Shown here: piece by piece, positions 1-10,436 of the stretch
How the letters are laid out: the number at the start of each line of letters is the position of its first letter
Position numbering within the stretch: position 1 is the first letter of the stretch
DNA from: Chara braunii
Lineage: Eukaryota > Streptophyta > Charophyceae > Charales > Characeae
NCBI GenBank assembly: GCA_003427395.1
Contig: BFEA01000743.1
Coordinates: forward strand, 387,167 to 448,380
DNA: 61,214 nucleotides
Reading direction: 5' to 3'
Translations under genes and position numbers: made by a program
Notes under the pieces: model-generated
What the model was told of the DNA's origin: nothing
What the model saw: the letters and a program-made list of their open reading frames with translations, nothing else
The model's database searches: none

Positions 1-75
<75 letters not shown>

Positions 76-82
76 GAGAGAG
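1..82. repeat. (GA)n microsatellite
   Basis: An almost pure GA dinucleotide tract opens the window, with one interruption (gacag) near base 67. The corresponding position of the duplicated copy at 49188-49279 also carries a GA tract, there mixed with GATA, so the tract belongs to the duplicated block. Confidence 0.97.
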
Positions 83-322
83 ATGCCTGCCTAACACTCA
101 AACATGGTCTTGTCCCGGCACAAGAGATTCTGGGGATGCCTAGATGGAGAGAGAGAGAAAGACGAGGTAAGTATTTCTTGTTTTCTTGTTTTGTTTGTCA
201 ACTTTAAACTGATTTTTTCTTTCTCCATTTTTTTTCTACTTTTTGGTACCCTTTGTTTGCTTAGATTGTTCATCTCTCTGTATTTATGGTCAGAGAACAT
301 AATTTCTGTACATAGTGGTGGT

Positions 323-350
<28 letters not shown>
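323..350. repeat. (CA)n microsatellite, short allele
   Basis: A pure CA tract of about 14 units. The paralogous tract in copy B (49523-49615) is over three times longer and contains interspersed TACA units. The difference shows that the two duplicates have diverged at simple repeats. Confidence 0.95.
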
Positions 351-353
<3 letters not shown>

Positions 354-602
354 GATCTCAGCCTCACCCTCTCACTCTCTCTATCTCAGCCATTATCCCA
401 CAGTCTATTTTTATAGGTACGTATACATGTGTATGTATTTGTCTGTCCTGTCCTATGTATTTCGAACAAAGTTTGCGAGAATAACCGCGTGTGTGTGGTG
501 CACCTGTGTGGTGTTGTGTGTGGTGTGTCGAATTGGACACTGCAACCTTGCCGGGTGGGGTGGATATCATGGCCACTTTTGAACACCGTGTCCTAGCTGT
601 TG

Positions 603-649
603 TGGTAAAGAGACTTGGCTCTCGAGGCGTAGGTTGCCTAATCAAATCC
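603..649 (+). other. tRNA-like A-box/B-box module, copy A
   Basis: The stretch begins tggtaaagag, similar to a pol III A box. About 37 bases later it has aatcaaatcc, similar to a B box (GTTCAAATCC is intact in copy B at 49903-49912). The spacing fits a tRNA gene or tRNA-derived SINE head. I could not fold a clean cloverleaf with acceptor and anticodon stems, so this is a tRNA-like relic rather than a tRNA gene. Confidence 0.3.
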
Positions 650-1667
650 GCGATTGCACAGAGGAGGGTCGTGAGCCCATATGTACTGATCTATAAGTAT
701 TGTCCTAGTCTCCATGAGGCAATGCCTTTGGTTTCAGAAACGACATCGACTATTTATTTGTTTTGCAATTCTCGATGTCATTTCTACCAATCTTCTCAAT
801 TGCAGACTACGTTTTCGATCACGCCTTTTGTTGATGTTTCAATTTGGTCCGTTTTTTGTAATCGTCATTTTCGCTTTCTACAAACCTTGTGAATTCTTCC
901 GTTAGTTTTGTGTGTTTATGGTTAAGGTTTTTCAGGCTGTCAAATTCAGTCTCTTACTTTTACTTTTCCCATTCGGTGGGATGCTTTAAACCAACAGTAC
1001 TCTAGGGGGCCTTAGGCTCCCTCCGCCGCAAATGCATTTGGACCCCTGCAACACACCGACGTTAACGCCTAAAAACGTGGTAGTTGCTGGCCGTTTAAGG
1101 TTGACATCATCTATACACCGTGCTTCTCCTTCTTGTGCTCCTTTTGGATCCCCATTGTGGCACATATTATGTGCTACGTGTCGACATACGATGGTTGGGG
1201 TAATCCCCTAGAAACTCCTCCGTCCCACCTGTGTTTTCTTGGCCCATACCTCAGCCCCTTTACTCCACTCGTTTCTTTTGATTGCATAATCACCAATACT
1301 GCTCTTGTTACGCAGGGTATGTTGTACTGAACCTTCGTGTAGATTAGCTTACAGACCATCAGTTCTGGGGAGGATGACGTGTGTTATGTGACATTGGAAT
1401 TACATCGCTAATCCTAGTTATAAAAGGAACCTTTGATTGTAAACCGCATAAGTTGTGAGCCCCTTCAACGGGCAACGGACGGGATTCAACTCCGTTGTAC
1501 CCGTTGAATAACCCCCGACGGTCCCGTTGAATCTGGAAAAAATATATTGGGCGCATTGGGCCTCGGACACGTCGTCTTACCACAACAAGTTTCTACCAGT
1601 CCCTCATCACAATGACGAGGGGTGGGCAAGCATTACCGATGAGGGAAATTGGTGGTGCTTGTGTCCA

Positions 1668-4600
1668 GCAACCGAAAAAACTTTGGGATATGACTTCGCA
1701 AAAAATACTAAGTTAAACACTGAAATCCCGAAGTGTATTTACGGTACCGAAACACCGAAAGCATTTCGGGAAATAACTCCACAAAAAACAAATTGAAAGC
1801 CCGAAGTGGCTTTCCGGTATCGAAACACTGAAAACAACTCGGGATATGACTCCGCAAAAACTGCTACAAAAAACAACGAAATCCCAAAGTGCATTTTCGG
1901 TACCGAAACACCGAAAGCACTTCGGGATATGACTTCGCAAAAAAGACTAACACCGAAATCCCAAAGTACGTTTTCAGTACTGAAACACCGAAAGCACTTC
2001 GGGATATGACTCCGCAAAAAATACCAAGTAAAACACCGAAATCCCGAAGTGCGTTTCTGGTACCAAAACACCGAAAACACTTTGGGATATTACTTCACAA
2101 AATGCCTAAGTAAAACACCGAAATCCCGAAGTACATTTTTAGTACCGAAACATCGAAAGCACTTCGGGATATGCTATATTACAACAACGAACACCTGAAA
2201 TATGTTTTTGGTACCGAAACACTGAAAGCACTTCGGGAAATAACTTCGCAAAAAAGACTAACCCCGAAATCCCGAAGTACGTTTTGAGTATCCAAACACC
2301 GAAAGCACTTCGGGATATGACTCCGTAAAAAATACTAAGTGAAACACCGGAATCCCGAAGGGTGTTTTCGGTACCGAAACACCGAAAACACTTCGGGATA
2401 TGACTTCGCAAATCCCTAAGAAAAACAGAGAAATCCCGAAGTATATTTTCAGTACCGAAACATCAAAAGCACTTCAGGATATGATGTATTAAACATCGAA
2501 ATTCCGCAGTGCATTTTCAGTACCGAAACACTGAAAGCACTTCGGGATATGACTTCGCAAAAAGACTAACACCGAAATCCCGAAGTATTTTTTCGGTACC
2601 GAAACACCGAAAGCACTTCGGGATATGACTCTGCAAAAAATAGTAAGTAAAACACCGAAATCCCAAAGTGTATTTTCAGTACCAAAACACCGAAAGCACT
2701 TCTGGATATGACTTCGCAAATGCCTAAGAAAAACATCGAAATCCCGAAGTATATTTTTTGTACCGTAACATCAAAAACACTTCGGAATATGATGTATTAA
2801 GCATCGATATCCCGAAGTTGATTTTCTATACCGAAACACCGAAAGCACTTCTGGATATGACTTCGCAAAAAATACTAATACCCAAATTCGGAAGTATGTT
2901 TTGGGTACCGAAACACTGAAAGCACTTTGGGATATGACTCCGCAAAAAATACAAAGTGGAACACCGAAATCCTGAAGTGCATTTTTGGTACCGAAAGCAC
3001 TTTGGGATATGACTTCGCAAAATGCCTAAGTAAAACACCGAAATCCCGAAGTACATTTTCAACACCGAAACACCGAAAGCACTTCGGGATATGTTGTATT
3101 ACACATCGAAATCCTGAAGTGTGTTTTCAGTACCGAAACATCAAAATCCCGAAGTGCGTTTTCGGTACAGGAACACCGAAAGCACTTCGGGATATGACTC
3201 CGCAAAAAATACTAAGTAAAACACCGAAATCCCAAAGTACGTTTCCGGTACTGAAGCACCGAAAGCACTTCGGGATATGACTTCGCAAAAAAAAATCACA
3301 CCGAAATCCCAAAGTACGTTTTCGGTACTGAAACACCGAAAGCACATCGGTATATGACTCCGCAAAAAATACGAAGTAAAACACTGAAATTCCGAAGTGT
3401 GTTTTTGGTACCGAAACACTGAAAACCCTTTGGGATATATTACTTCACAAAATGCCTAAGTAAAACACCGAAATCCCGAAGTACATTTTTAGTACCGAAA
3501 CATCGAAAGCACTTCACGATATGGTATATTACAAATACGAAAACCTGAAATGTGTTTTCGGTACCGAAACTCTGAAAGCACTTCAGGAAATAACTTCGCA
3601 AAAAAATTAACACCGAAATCCCAAAGTACGTTTTGAAAACCGAAACACCGAAAGCACTTTGGGATATGACTCCGTAAAAAATACTAAGTAAAACACCGAA
3701 ATCCCGAAGTGTGTTTTCGGTACCAAGACACCGAAAGCACTTCGGGATATGACTTCGCATATGCGTAAGAAAAAAACACAAATCCCGAAGTACATTTTCA
3801 GTACCGAAACATCGAAAGCACTTCGGTATATGATGTATTAAATATTGAAATCCCGCAGTGCATTTTCGGTACCGAAACACCGAAAACATTTCGGGATAGG
3901 ACTTCGCAAAAAAGACTAACACCGAATTTCCGGAGTACGTTTTCGGTAGCGAAACACCGAAAGCACTTCGGGAGATGACTCCGCCAAAAACACTAAGTAA
4001 AACATCGAAATCCCGAAGTATATTTTCGGTACCAAAACACCGAAAGCACTTCGAGATATGACTTCGCAAATGCCTAAGAAAAACATTGAAATCATAAAGT
4101 ATATTTTCCGTACCTTAACACCAAAAACACTTCGGAATATGATGTATTAAACATCGATATCCCAAAGTATATTTTAGGTACCGAAACACCCAAAGCACTT
4201 CCGGATATGACTTCGCAAAAAATACTAACACCGAAATTCGGAACTATGTTCTAGGTACCGAAACACTAAAAGCACTTTGGGATATGACTCCGCAAAAAAT
4301 ACGGAGTAAAACACCGAAATCCCGAAGTGCGATTTTGGTACCAAAACACCGAAAGCACTTTGGGATATGACTTCGCAAAATGTCTAAGTAAACAGCATAA
4401 TTCCGAAGTACATTTTCGGTACCAAAACACCGAAAGCACTTTGGGATATGCTGTATTACACATCGAAATCCTGAAGTGTGTTTTCAGTACCCAAACATCG
4501 AAAGCACTTCCGGATATGACTTCGCAAAAAAGACTAACACCGTAATCTCGAAGTACGTTTTCAGTACCGAAACATCGAAAGCAATTCGGGATATGACTCT

Positions 4601-6760
4601 GCAAAAAATACTAAGTAAGACACAAAAATCGAGAAGTGAGTTTTTGGTACAGAAACACCAAAAACACTTCGGGATATGACTTCGCAAATGCCTAAGTAAA
4701 ACACCGAAATCCTAAAATACATTTTCGGTCTCGAAACACTGAAATCACTTCGGGTTATGATGTATTAAAGATTGAAATCCCGAAGTGCATTTTCGATACC
4801 TAAACAACGAAAGCATTTCGGGACATGACTTCTCAAAAAGACTAAACCTGAAATCAAGAAGTACGTTTTCGGTACCGAAACACCGAAAACACTTTGGCAT
4901 ATGATTCCGCAAAAAATACTAAGTAAAACTCTGAAATGTCGAAGTGCGTTTTCGGTACCGAAACACCGAAAGCACTTCACGATATGATTCCGCAGAAAAT
5001 ACTAAGTGAAACACCAAAATCCCGAAGTGCGTTTTGGGTACCGAAACATCGAAAACACTTTGGGATACAACTTCGCAAAATGTCTAAGTAAAACACCGAA
5101 ATTCCGAAGTACATTTCCAGTACGGAAGCACCGAAGCGCTTCGTGATATGTTGTATTGCACACCGAAATCCTTAAGTTTGTTTTCGATATCGGAACACCT
5201 TAAGCACTTCGGGATATGACTTCGCAAAAAACACTAACACTGAAATCCCGAAATACGTTTTCGAAACTGAAACATCGAAAGCACTTCGGAATATGACTCC
5301 GCAAAAAATACTAAATAAAACACCGAAATCCCGAAGTGCGTTTTTGGTACCGAAACACCGAAAGCACATCGGGATATAACTTCGCTAATGCCTAAAAAAG
5401 ACTACAACCGAACTCCCGAAGTACGTTTTCGGTACCGAAATACCGAAAGCACTTCAGGATATAACTTCGCAAAAAATACTAAGTAAAACACCAAAATCCC
5501 GAAGTGGGTTTTCGGTACAGGAACACCGAAAGCACTTGGATATGACTCCGCAAAAAATAGTAAGTAAAACACCGAAATCCCGAAGTGCGTTTTCAGTACC
5601 GAAACACCGAAAACACTTTGCGATACAACTTTGCAAATGCCTAAGTAAAACACAAAAATCCCAAAGTACATTTTCAGTACAGAAACACCGAAAGCACTTC
5701 GGGATATGACTTCGCAAAAAAGACTAACACCGAAATCCCGGAGTACGTTTTCGGTACCGAAACACCGAAAGCAGTTCGGGATATGACTCCGCAAAAAATA
5801 CTAAGTAAAACATCAGAATCCCGAAGTGTGTTTTCGGTACCAAAACACCGAAAGCACTTCAGGATATGACTTCGAAAAAAACACTAACACCGAAATCCCG
5901 AAGTACGTTTTCGGTACCGAAACATCGAAAGCACTTCGGAATATGACTCCGCAAAAAATACTAAATAAAACACCGAAATCCCGAAGTGCGTTTTTCGTAC
6001 CGAAACACCGAAAGCACTTCGGGATATAACTTCGCAAATGCCTAAAAAAGACTAACACCGAACTCCCGAAGTACGTTTTCGGTACCGAAATACCGAAAGC
6101 ACTTCGGGATATGACTTCGCAAAAAATACTAAGTGAAACACCAAAATCGCGAAGTGCGTTTTCGGTACAGAAAGATCGAAAGCACTTCGCGATATGACTC
6201 CGCAAAAAATACTAAGTAAAACACCGAAATCCCGAAGTGCGTTTTCGGTACCGAAACACCGAAAACACTTCGGGATACGACTTCGCAAATGCCTAAGTAA
6301 AACACAAAAATCCCAAAGTACATTTTCGGTACCGAAACACCGAAAACACTTCGGGATATGATGAATTAAACATTGAAATCTCGAAGTGCATTTTCGGTAC
6401 CAAAACACCGAAAACACTTCGGGGCATGACTTCATAAAAAAGACTAACACCGAAATCCCGAAGTACGTTTTCGGTACCGAAACACCAAAAGCACTTCGGG
6501 ATATGACTCCGCAAAAAATACTAAGTAAANCATCGAAATCCCGAAGTGCATTTTCGGTACCGAAACACCAAAAGCACTTCGGGGTATGCTGTATTAAACA
6601 CTGAAGTCCCGAAGTATGTTCTCGGTACCAAAAGACCGAAAACACTTAGGGATATGACTCCGAAAAAATACGAAGTAAAACACCGAAATCCCGAAGTGCG
6701 TTTTTAGTAGCGAAACAAGAAAAGCACTTCGGGATATAACTTCCTGTAGCCAGTAAGTTT
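1668..6760 (+). repeat. Satellite family 1 array, copy A (67-83 bp units)
   Basis: About 5.1 kb of tandem units share a core of two arms, ATCCCGAAGTGC and GCACTTCGGGAT, around a central TTTCGGTACCGAAA palindrome. Four linker types alternate after gggatatg: ...actccgcaaaaaatactaag, ...acttcgcaaatgcctaag, ...acttcgcaaaaaagactaac, and the short ...atgtattaaacat. Units are therefore about 67 to 83 bp. Rare marker variants recur at kilobase spacing, for example acaacaacga at 2181 and its variant at 3531, which indicates higher-order repeats. ORFs across it are frame accidents. It ends in a diverged unit (cgggatataacttcctg) before the retroelement zinc knuckle. Confidence 0.95.
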
Positions 6761-6903
6761 AATCCCGAAACCACTTTTCGGTGTTCACAAAACCCGAAGT
6801 CATAAATGGACGTTTTGTCTTCACCAAACCAAAACACTGATTTCGGTAACTTGGTTTAGCGAATTCGGTAACCTTTCGCTAACAAACTTCGATGTTAGGT
6901 TCG

Positions 6904-7440
6904 GCGAATTTTCCGGGGTCCATTGACCACGAGTGTACTCCTAGGAACTCCTGCATCTATTGCAGGGCAGATGATCACGTGAAGAGGGACTGTCCGGATC
7001 TCCGGTGAGCTATAGATGAGGGGCTTGTCGTGCTTGATGACCGCAAGTACGTCAAGTGGGCAGACGATCCGGGTGACGTATCAATGTTCCCTTCGATGAA
7101 GGAGAATGTTGAGGCCAGGCGTGTACGACCAAGCAAAGGTATAGCAAGGAGCCGGAGTGTGCGGATGAGTTTGTCTTCCGATGACAAGGCGCCTACGACA
7201 CGTATACAGGTCGCAACGACTGAGTCCGCAAGGGGATCTTCCTCTAAGAAGGCTGACACAGACTATTTGATGGCAGAGAAGGATGGACANAGGATTGAAG
7301 GAGAGGAAGTCATATTTTTGCCACACAAACGCAGANCCTAAAAGTTTACCATGAAGAGNTCCTTNNACGATATTGATACNGTGGAACCTCTTAGGCGAGC
7401 GNTTAGGCAACCTATGTCGTGTACNATATTTAAGTACTAG
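6904..7440 (+). pseudogene. gag: Ty3/gypsy-like gag C-terminus with CCHC zinc knuckle (broken), copy A
   Basis: The frame containing 6952 encodes CIYCRADDHVKRDC, a perfect C-X2-C-X4-H-X4-C retroviral-type zinc knuckle that binds nucleic acid in Gag. The frame continues through a charged region (WADDPGDVSMFPSMKENVEA) to about 7440. It is interrupted by TGA at 7006-7008 four codons after the knuckle, TAA at 7339-7341 and TAG at 7438-7440. The TGA is also present in copy B, so it predates the duplication. Ambiguous bases at 7290, 7336, 7359, 7365-7366, 7380, 7402 and 7425 blur the frame. No gag N-terminus lies upstream; the satellite array takes its place. Confidence 0.85.
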
Positions 7441-8304
7441 GCTGCTTCCAGACCCGCGCGAGATGAGCTAAAGATGATCACGCGCAAGACGCACATTCCC
7501 CTGGGAGACGAAGTTCAGATGGCTTCCAAACCAGAGGTACCCACAGTGGCAGTATCAGGAGTGAGCGCAAAGGCTGAACATGCGGCAACAGTATACTTGG
7601 ATGGGATGAAAAACGTGCCTCCTGANAAGTTTTACATTTTAGGGAGTGGTAAAGTGGAGACCATTCTCAATGACGAGGTAGTCCTCCATGGGGTGATTGA
7701 CAATGACAGCGAAGTTGTCATCATAAACGAGGAACTCGCTGTGCGATTAGGGCTGGACCTCGACAGGTGCTACCTGTTCGAGATAGAACAGCCAATAAAA
7801 GAAAGCAGATGGTTTCCGGGGTCTGCCACAAAGCGGCCATTGAGGTCGAGGGGTTGCGCGTACTGATGCCAGTCTTCGTGTTCAGGGTCTGTAGTTCGGA
7901 GCTACTGCTAGGACGCACGTGGCTGAGCCACGTTCATGCGGTTTTTATAGCGTGACCGGACGGAAGCCATATACTTTCCATTAAGCGTCCGGATGACGGG
8001 CGCATTATGATCGAGACAGTTGAGCCGCGTGACCCGAGGAACAGAGAAGCCCTAGCAGCTGCTGGACGCCGCAAGTCGGCCGCACTTTCGAGTCGCTCCT
8101 TGTGATTCCGTGAGAAGAAGTATAAGGCATTGCTCACAGAGGAAGAAGGGCGGATAGTGGAAGTCGAGGACTTAGGTAATCGAGTCATCGTGGGAGAAAA
8201 CTTAAACCCGAAGGCTGAAGACGAGGAGTTCGGAGGTATGATCTCTGTGTTTTTTTTAAGGGCACAGACCCCTACGGGAGGCGACCAAAGAGGCACAAGA
8301 CAGT
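7441..8304 (+). pseudogene. Ty3/gypsy-like aspartic protease-like region (frameshifted), copy A
   Basis: The segment 7474-7866 reads PPxKFYILGSGKVETILNDE, then VVLHGVIDNDSEVVIINEE, then LAVRLGLDL. This is the layout of a retropepsin-like domain with the active-site motif at IDNDSEVVI. Retropepsins usually have D-[ST]-G; here the loop reads D-N-D-S, so the site looks altered. Near 7790-7805 the homology shifts frame and continues as VCHKAAIEVEGLRV and CSSELLLGRTWLSHVHAV, ending at TGA 7953-7955. Further collinear coding remnants with stops run to about 8300. The domain would process the Gag-Pol polyprotein; this copy cannot. Confidence 0.7.
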
Positions 8305-9364
8305 AGCTCAGAAGTTTAAACCGGCGGCGGTAGCTCGAAAGCGATCGGCACGAGACAAAATATTTGAGGAGGAGATCACTAGAAAGATTAAAGAAAGGAA
8401 GAAGAGGGAGCCGCAACGGCTAACAGAGGAAAGAATAGCGGAGATGGACATAGGCGATGAAAATTTGACGGAACAAGAGAAGAGGCGAGTGTTGAAAGTT
8501 CTTAAGACTTGTGATAAGGCCATAGCCTTTAGCGACGCGGAAAGAGGAAGAATCGATCCTAGGTACGCCAAACCTGCCAGGTTCTACACGATTCTGCATA
8601 CTCCATGGAATGATGGTGGGTGGAAGTTTGCACAAAAGAAGAAGGAAGCGGTAATCGCCTTCCTAAAAGAGAAGATGGCGTCACATGTAGCGGAACCTTC
8701 TGATAGCGCGTACACGAATAGGTGGTTCTTCTTGCGGAAGCCTAGTGGGAAAATCCGGTGGATTCAAGATCTTCAAAAGGTTAATGCAGTTACCATCCGG
8801 GATGTGGGATCCATACCGCACGTTGATCTATTAGCAGAGGGAGTGGCTTACAGATCTATCTACTCTGTCTGCGATCTACTTTCGGGCTATGATGAGATAC
8901 CTTTAGATCCTAGGGATAGGCATCTCACTGCCATGCACACGCCACTCAGACTAGTGCAGATGATGGTTGTGCCCATGGGATGGACCAATGGGGTTGCGGT
9001 CTTCCANAGAGCTATAGTAGNTGTTCTAAAAGACTTCATNCCTAATAAAGTTGAAGTCTTTTCGAACGACTTCCCGATAAAATGACCCGTATTNAAAGAT
9101 GAGACGAAGGTTGCTCCTGGAGGCAGGAGATTCGTAGAGCAGCACCTAACGGACATCTACGTGGTCTTGGAACAACTAGATGACGCTAACCTAANGGTCA
9201 GTAGGACGAAGAGCCGGTGGACATTCTNGACGATGTCGGTGTGGATACCCTTACAAGGGTACTCGCACTGGTTTTTTGCAGTTGACAGAGAAATGGGTCG
9301 ATTCATAATTAATGGGAAGACCCCGCGAGTCGCAGGGGTTCGCGGACTAAAGATTCGGCCGTAA
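8283..9364 (+). pseudogene. pol: Ty3/gypsy-like reverse transcriptase fragment, truncated
   Basis: An open frame from about 8283, with a Met at 8444, encodes a charged leader followed by reverse transcriptase. Counting from the 8444 Met, the finger motif RWFFLRKPSGKIRWIQDL lies at residues 93-110. Motif A (VCDLLSGYDEIPL) has its Asp at 144. A motif B-like segment VPMGWTNGVAVF lies at 176-187. The motif C site reads FSNDF where YxDD is expected, so one catalytic Asp is Asn. TGA at 9083-9085 interrupts the frame, and same-frame homology (LEQLDDANL, VSRTKSRW) resumes to about 9230. RNase H, integrase and an LTR are not found downstream. Scattered Ns occur at 9007, 9021, 9040, 9094, 9195 and 9228. 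Confidence 0.85.
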
Positions 9365-10204
9365 CATCTAGGATTAGAGAGTGTGTGGGCACGCAGGTTT
9401 AAGGCGCGCGTGAATTTTCCCTCTTTGATCGCAATGGAAGACGTGGTGGGGACTCCGGTCGACGTGCTCCATTATAATAGTTCTTTCTTTTGGTTAAACT
9501 AACTGACCTATGGGCGCTTTTCTCTCTAGTTCCGCGTGGTACGGTGGACGGCTCAATGAGCCTGTATGGACTTACGCGGAATCCAGATGATGGGACCTGA
9601 TGGATTTGGCTAAGGACGGGTAGTCTTGGCGAGGCCGGTAGGCCGATGTGAGTTTCTGGGTGGTCTTTTCTGCGAGTGTGGGCCGGGAAGTGGCATAGGG
9701 TGTCTCCTTGGACCCAAAAAGCCGTGTGTTGCCTCTTTATTAGGAGATTCGAGCCCATTGATATCAGGCTTGGGCTTAGCCCTATAGGTTATGACATAAG
9801 GCTGACACTACGGAGGTTCGGGGATCGAGGCCAGCGGGCGCTGGCGCAGCAGCAGCGGAGCAGCGTGGAGCGAAACCTGGGGGGTTGCTAGAGGGTGCGG
9901 CGGTATTGCTAGAGGGTGCGGCGGCGGGCCCGATCCACGGGGGCCTCCTTTTTTCCCGTTTTTGTTCCTTATTAATTTTTTTTTATATTATATACCTCGT
10001 GCTAATTTTTGTTTTAGTTTTTCATCTTTGTACTCTCGTCCCGCTTTGGGACGCAATACCGGGGTTGATATAGGGTCGCGTGGAGAGTGTTGTATTCGCG
10101 GGGTCCCCCGAAGTGCAATTGCAGACTTTGTTCGTGGCTGCGCAGGAGCTACCTTGACCACGCCCCGTTTTGCCTAGGACGCGGCACAGTGGGCGTGATA
10201 CGGG
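9365..10204. other. Non-coding stretch after the RT fragment
   Basis: Pol homology stops without a recognisable RNase H. The sequence is moderately GC-rich with a T-rich patch at 9945-10020. A small tandem duplication of gctagagggtgcggcggt lies near 9887-9925. I see no gene. Confidence 0.5.
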
Positions 10205-10280
10205 ACTCAAGAGTCTAGCTCTGTGAGTACACCCATGAACTGTTGAAATACAGACCAGTGTTTGAATCCAGGCGATGGGA
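10205..10280 (+). repeat. tRNA-derived SINE-like head, copy 1
   Basis: The segment has tagctctgtgag (A-box-like) at about 10215 and gtgtttgaatccaggc (B-box-like) around 10258-10273. The middle part, acccatgaactgttgaaa, aligns with two further copies: the reverse strand of 46401-46480 and the forward strand of 48361-48440. Three dispersed copies with pol III box spacing suggest a tRNA-derived SINE head. Here it sits immediately upstream of a U6-like sequence, so a tRNA/U6 chimera is possible. Confidence 0.5.
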
Positions 10281-10297
10281 CTGCGGCTCAGGCATCT

Positions 10298-10436
10298 GTC
10301 CTTCAGGACATCAGTTAAAACTGTAATGATACAGGGAAGATTAGCCGGATCCTTGCGCAAGGATAATAGGCATAACCCGCGGGAGGTCTTCCCATTTGTT
10401 CGTTGGGCTTTGGCCCAGGCCTCCATATGGCCCAGA
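10298..10436 (+). pseudogene. U6 snRNA-like pseudogene 1
   Basis: The sequence starts with a U6-type 5' stem-loop (gtccttcaggac). It then matches U6 order closely: catcagttaaaa, tgtaatgatacagggaaga, ttagc, and ttgcgcaaggat. The ACAGAGA box is altered to ACAGGGA. A later atggcccagacc resembles the U6 3' end (AUGGUCCAAA) but is displaced by an insertion of several tens of bases. There is no T-run terminator at the expected place. It is a decayed U6-derived copy, recognised from general knowledge of U6. Confidence 0.65.

Larger units (their letters stand above)
83..1667 (+). repeat. Segmental duplication copy A: non-satellite flank
   Basis: This block matches 49281-50976 almost base for base with scattered substitutions and small indels. 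Examples are the cacaagagattctgggg segment near 120 and near 49318, and the segment around 1440 and 50720. It contains a CA microsatellite at 323-350, much longer in copy B. Several 60-130-codon ORFs exist but none shows a recognisable domain, and the two copies differ by changes without a codon pattern. I see no gene. The block leads directly into the family 1 satellite near 1668. Confidence 0.85.

Noticed and set aside
3440-4069. 209-codon minus-strand ORF and similar Cys/Phe-rich ORFs in family 1 arrays
   Set aside because: They are translations of tandem satellite units in shifting frames, with no non-repeat domain.
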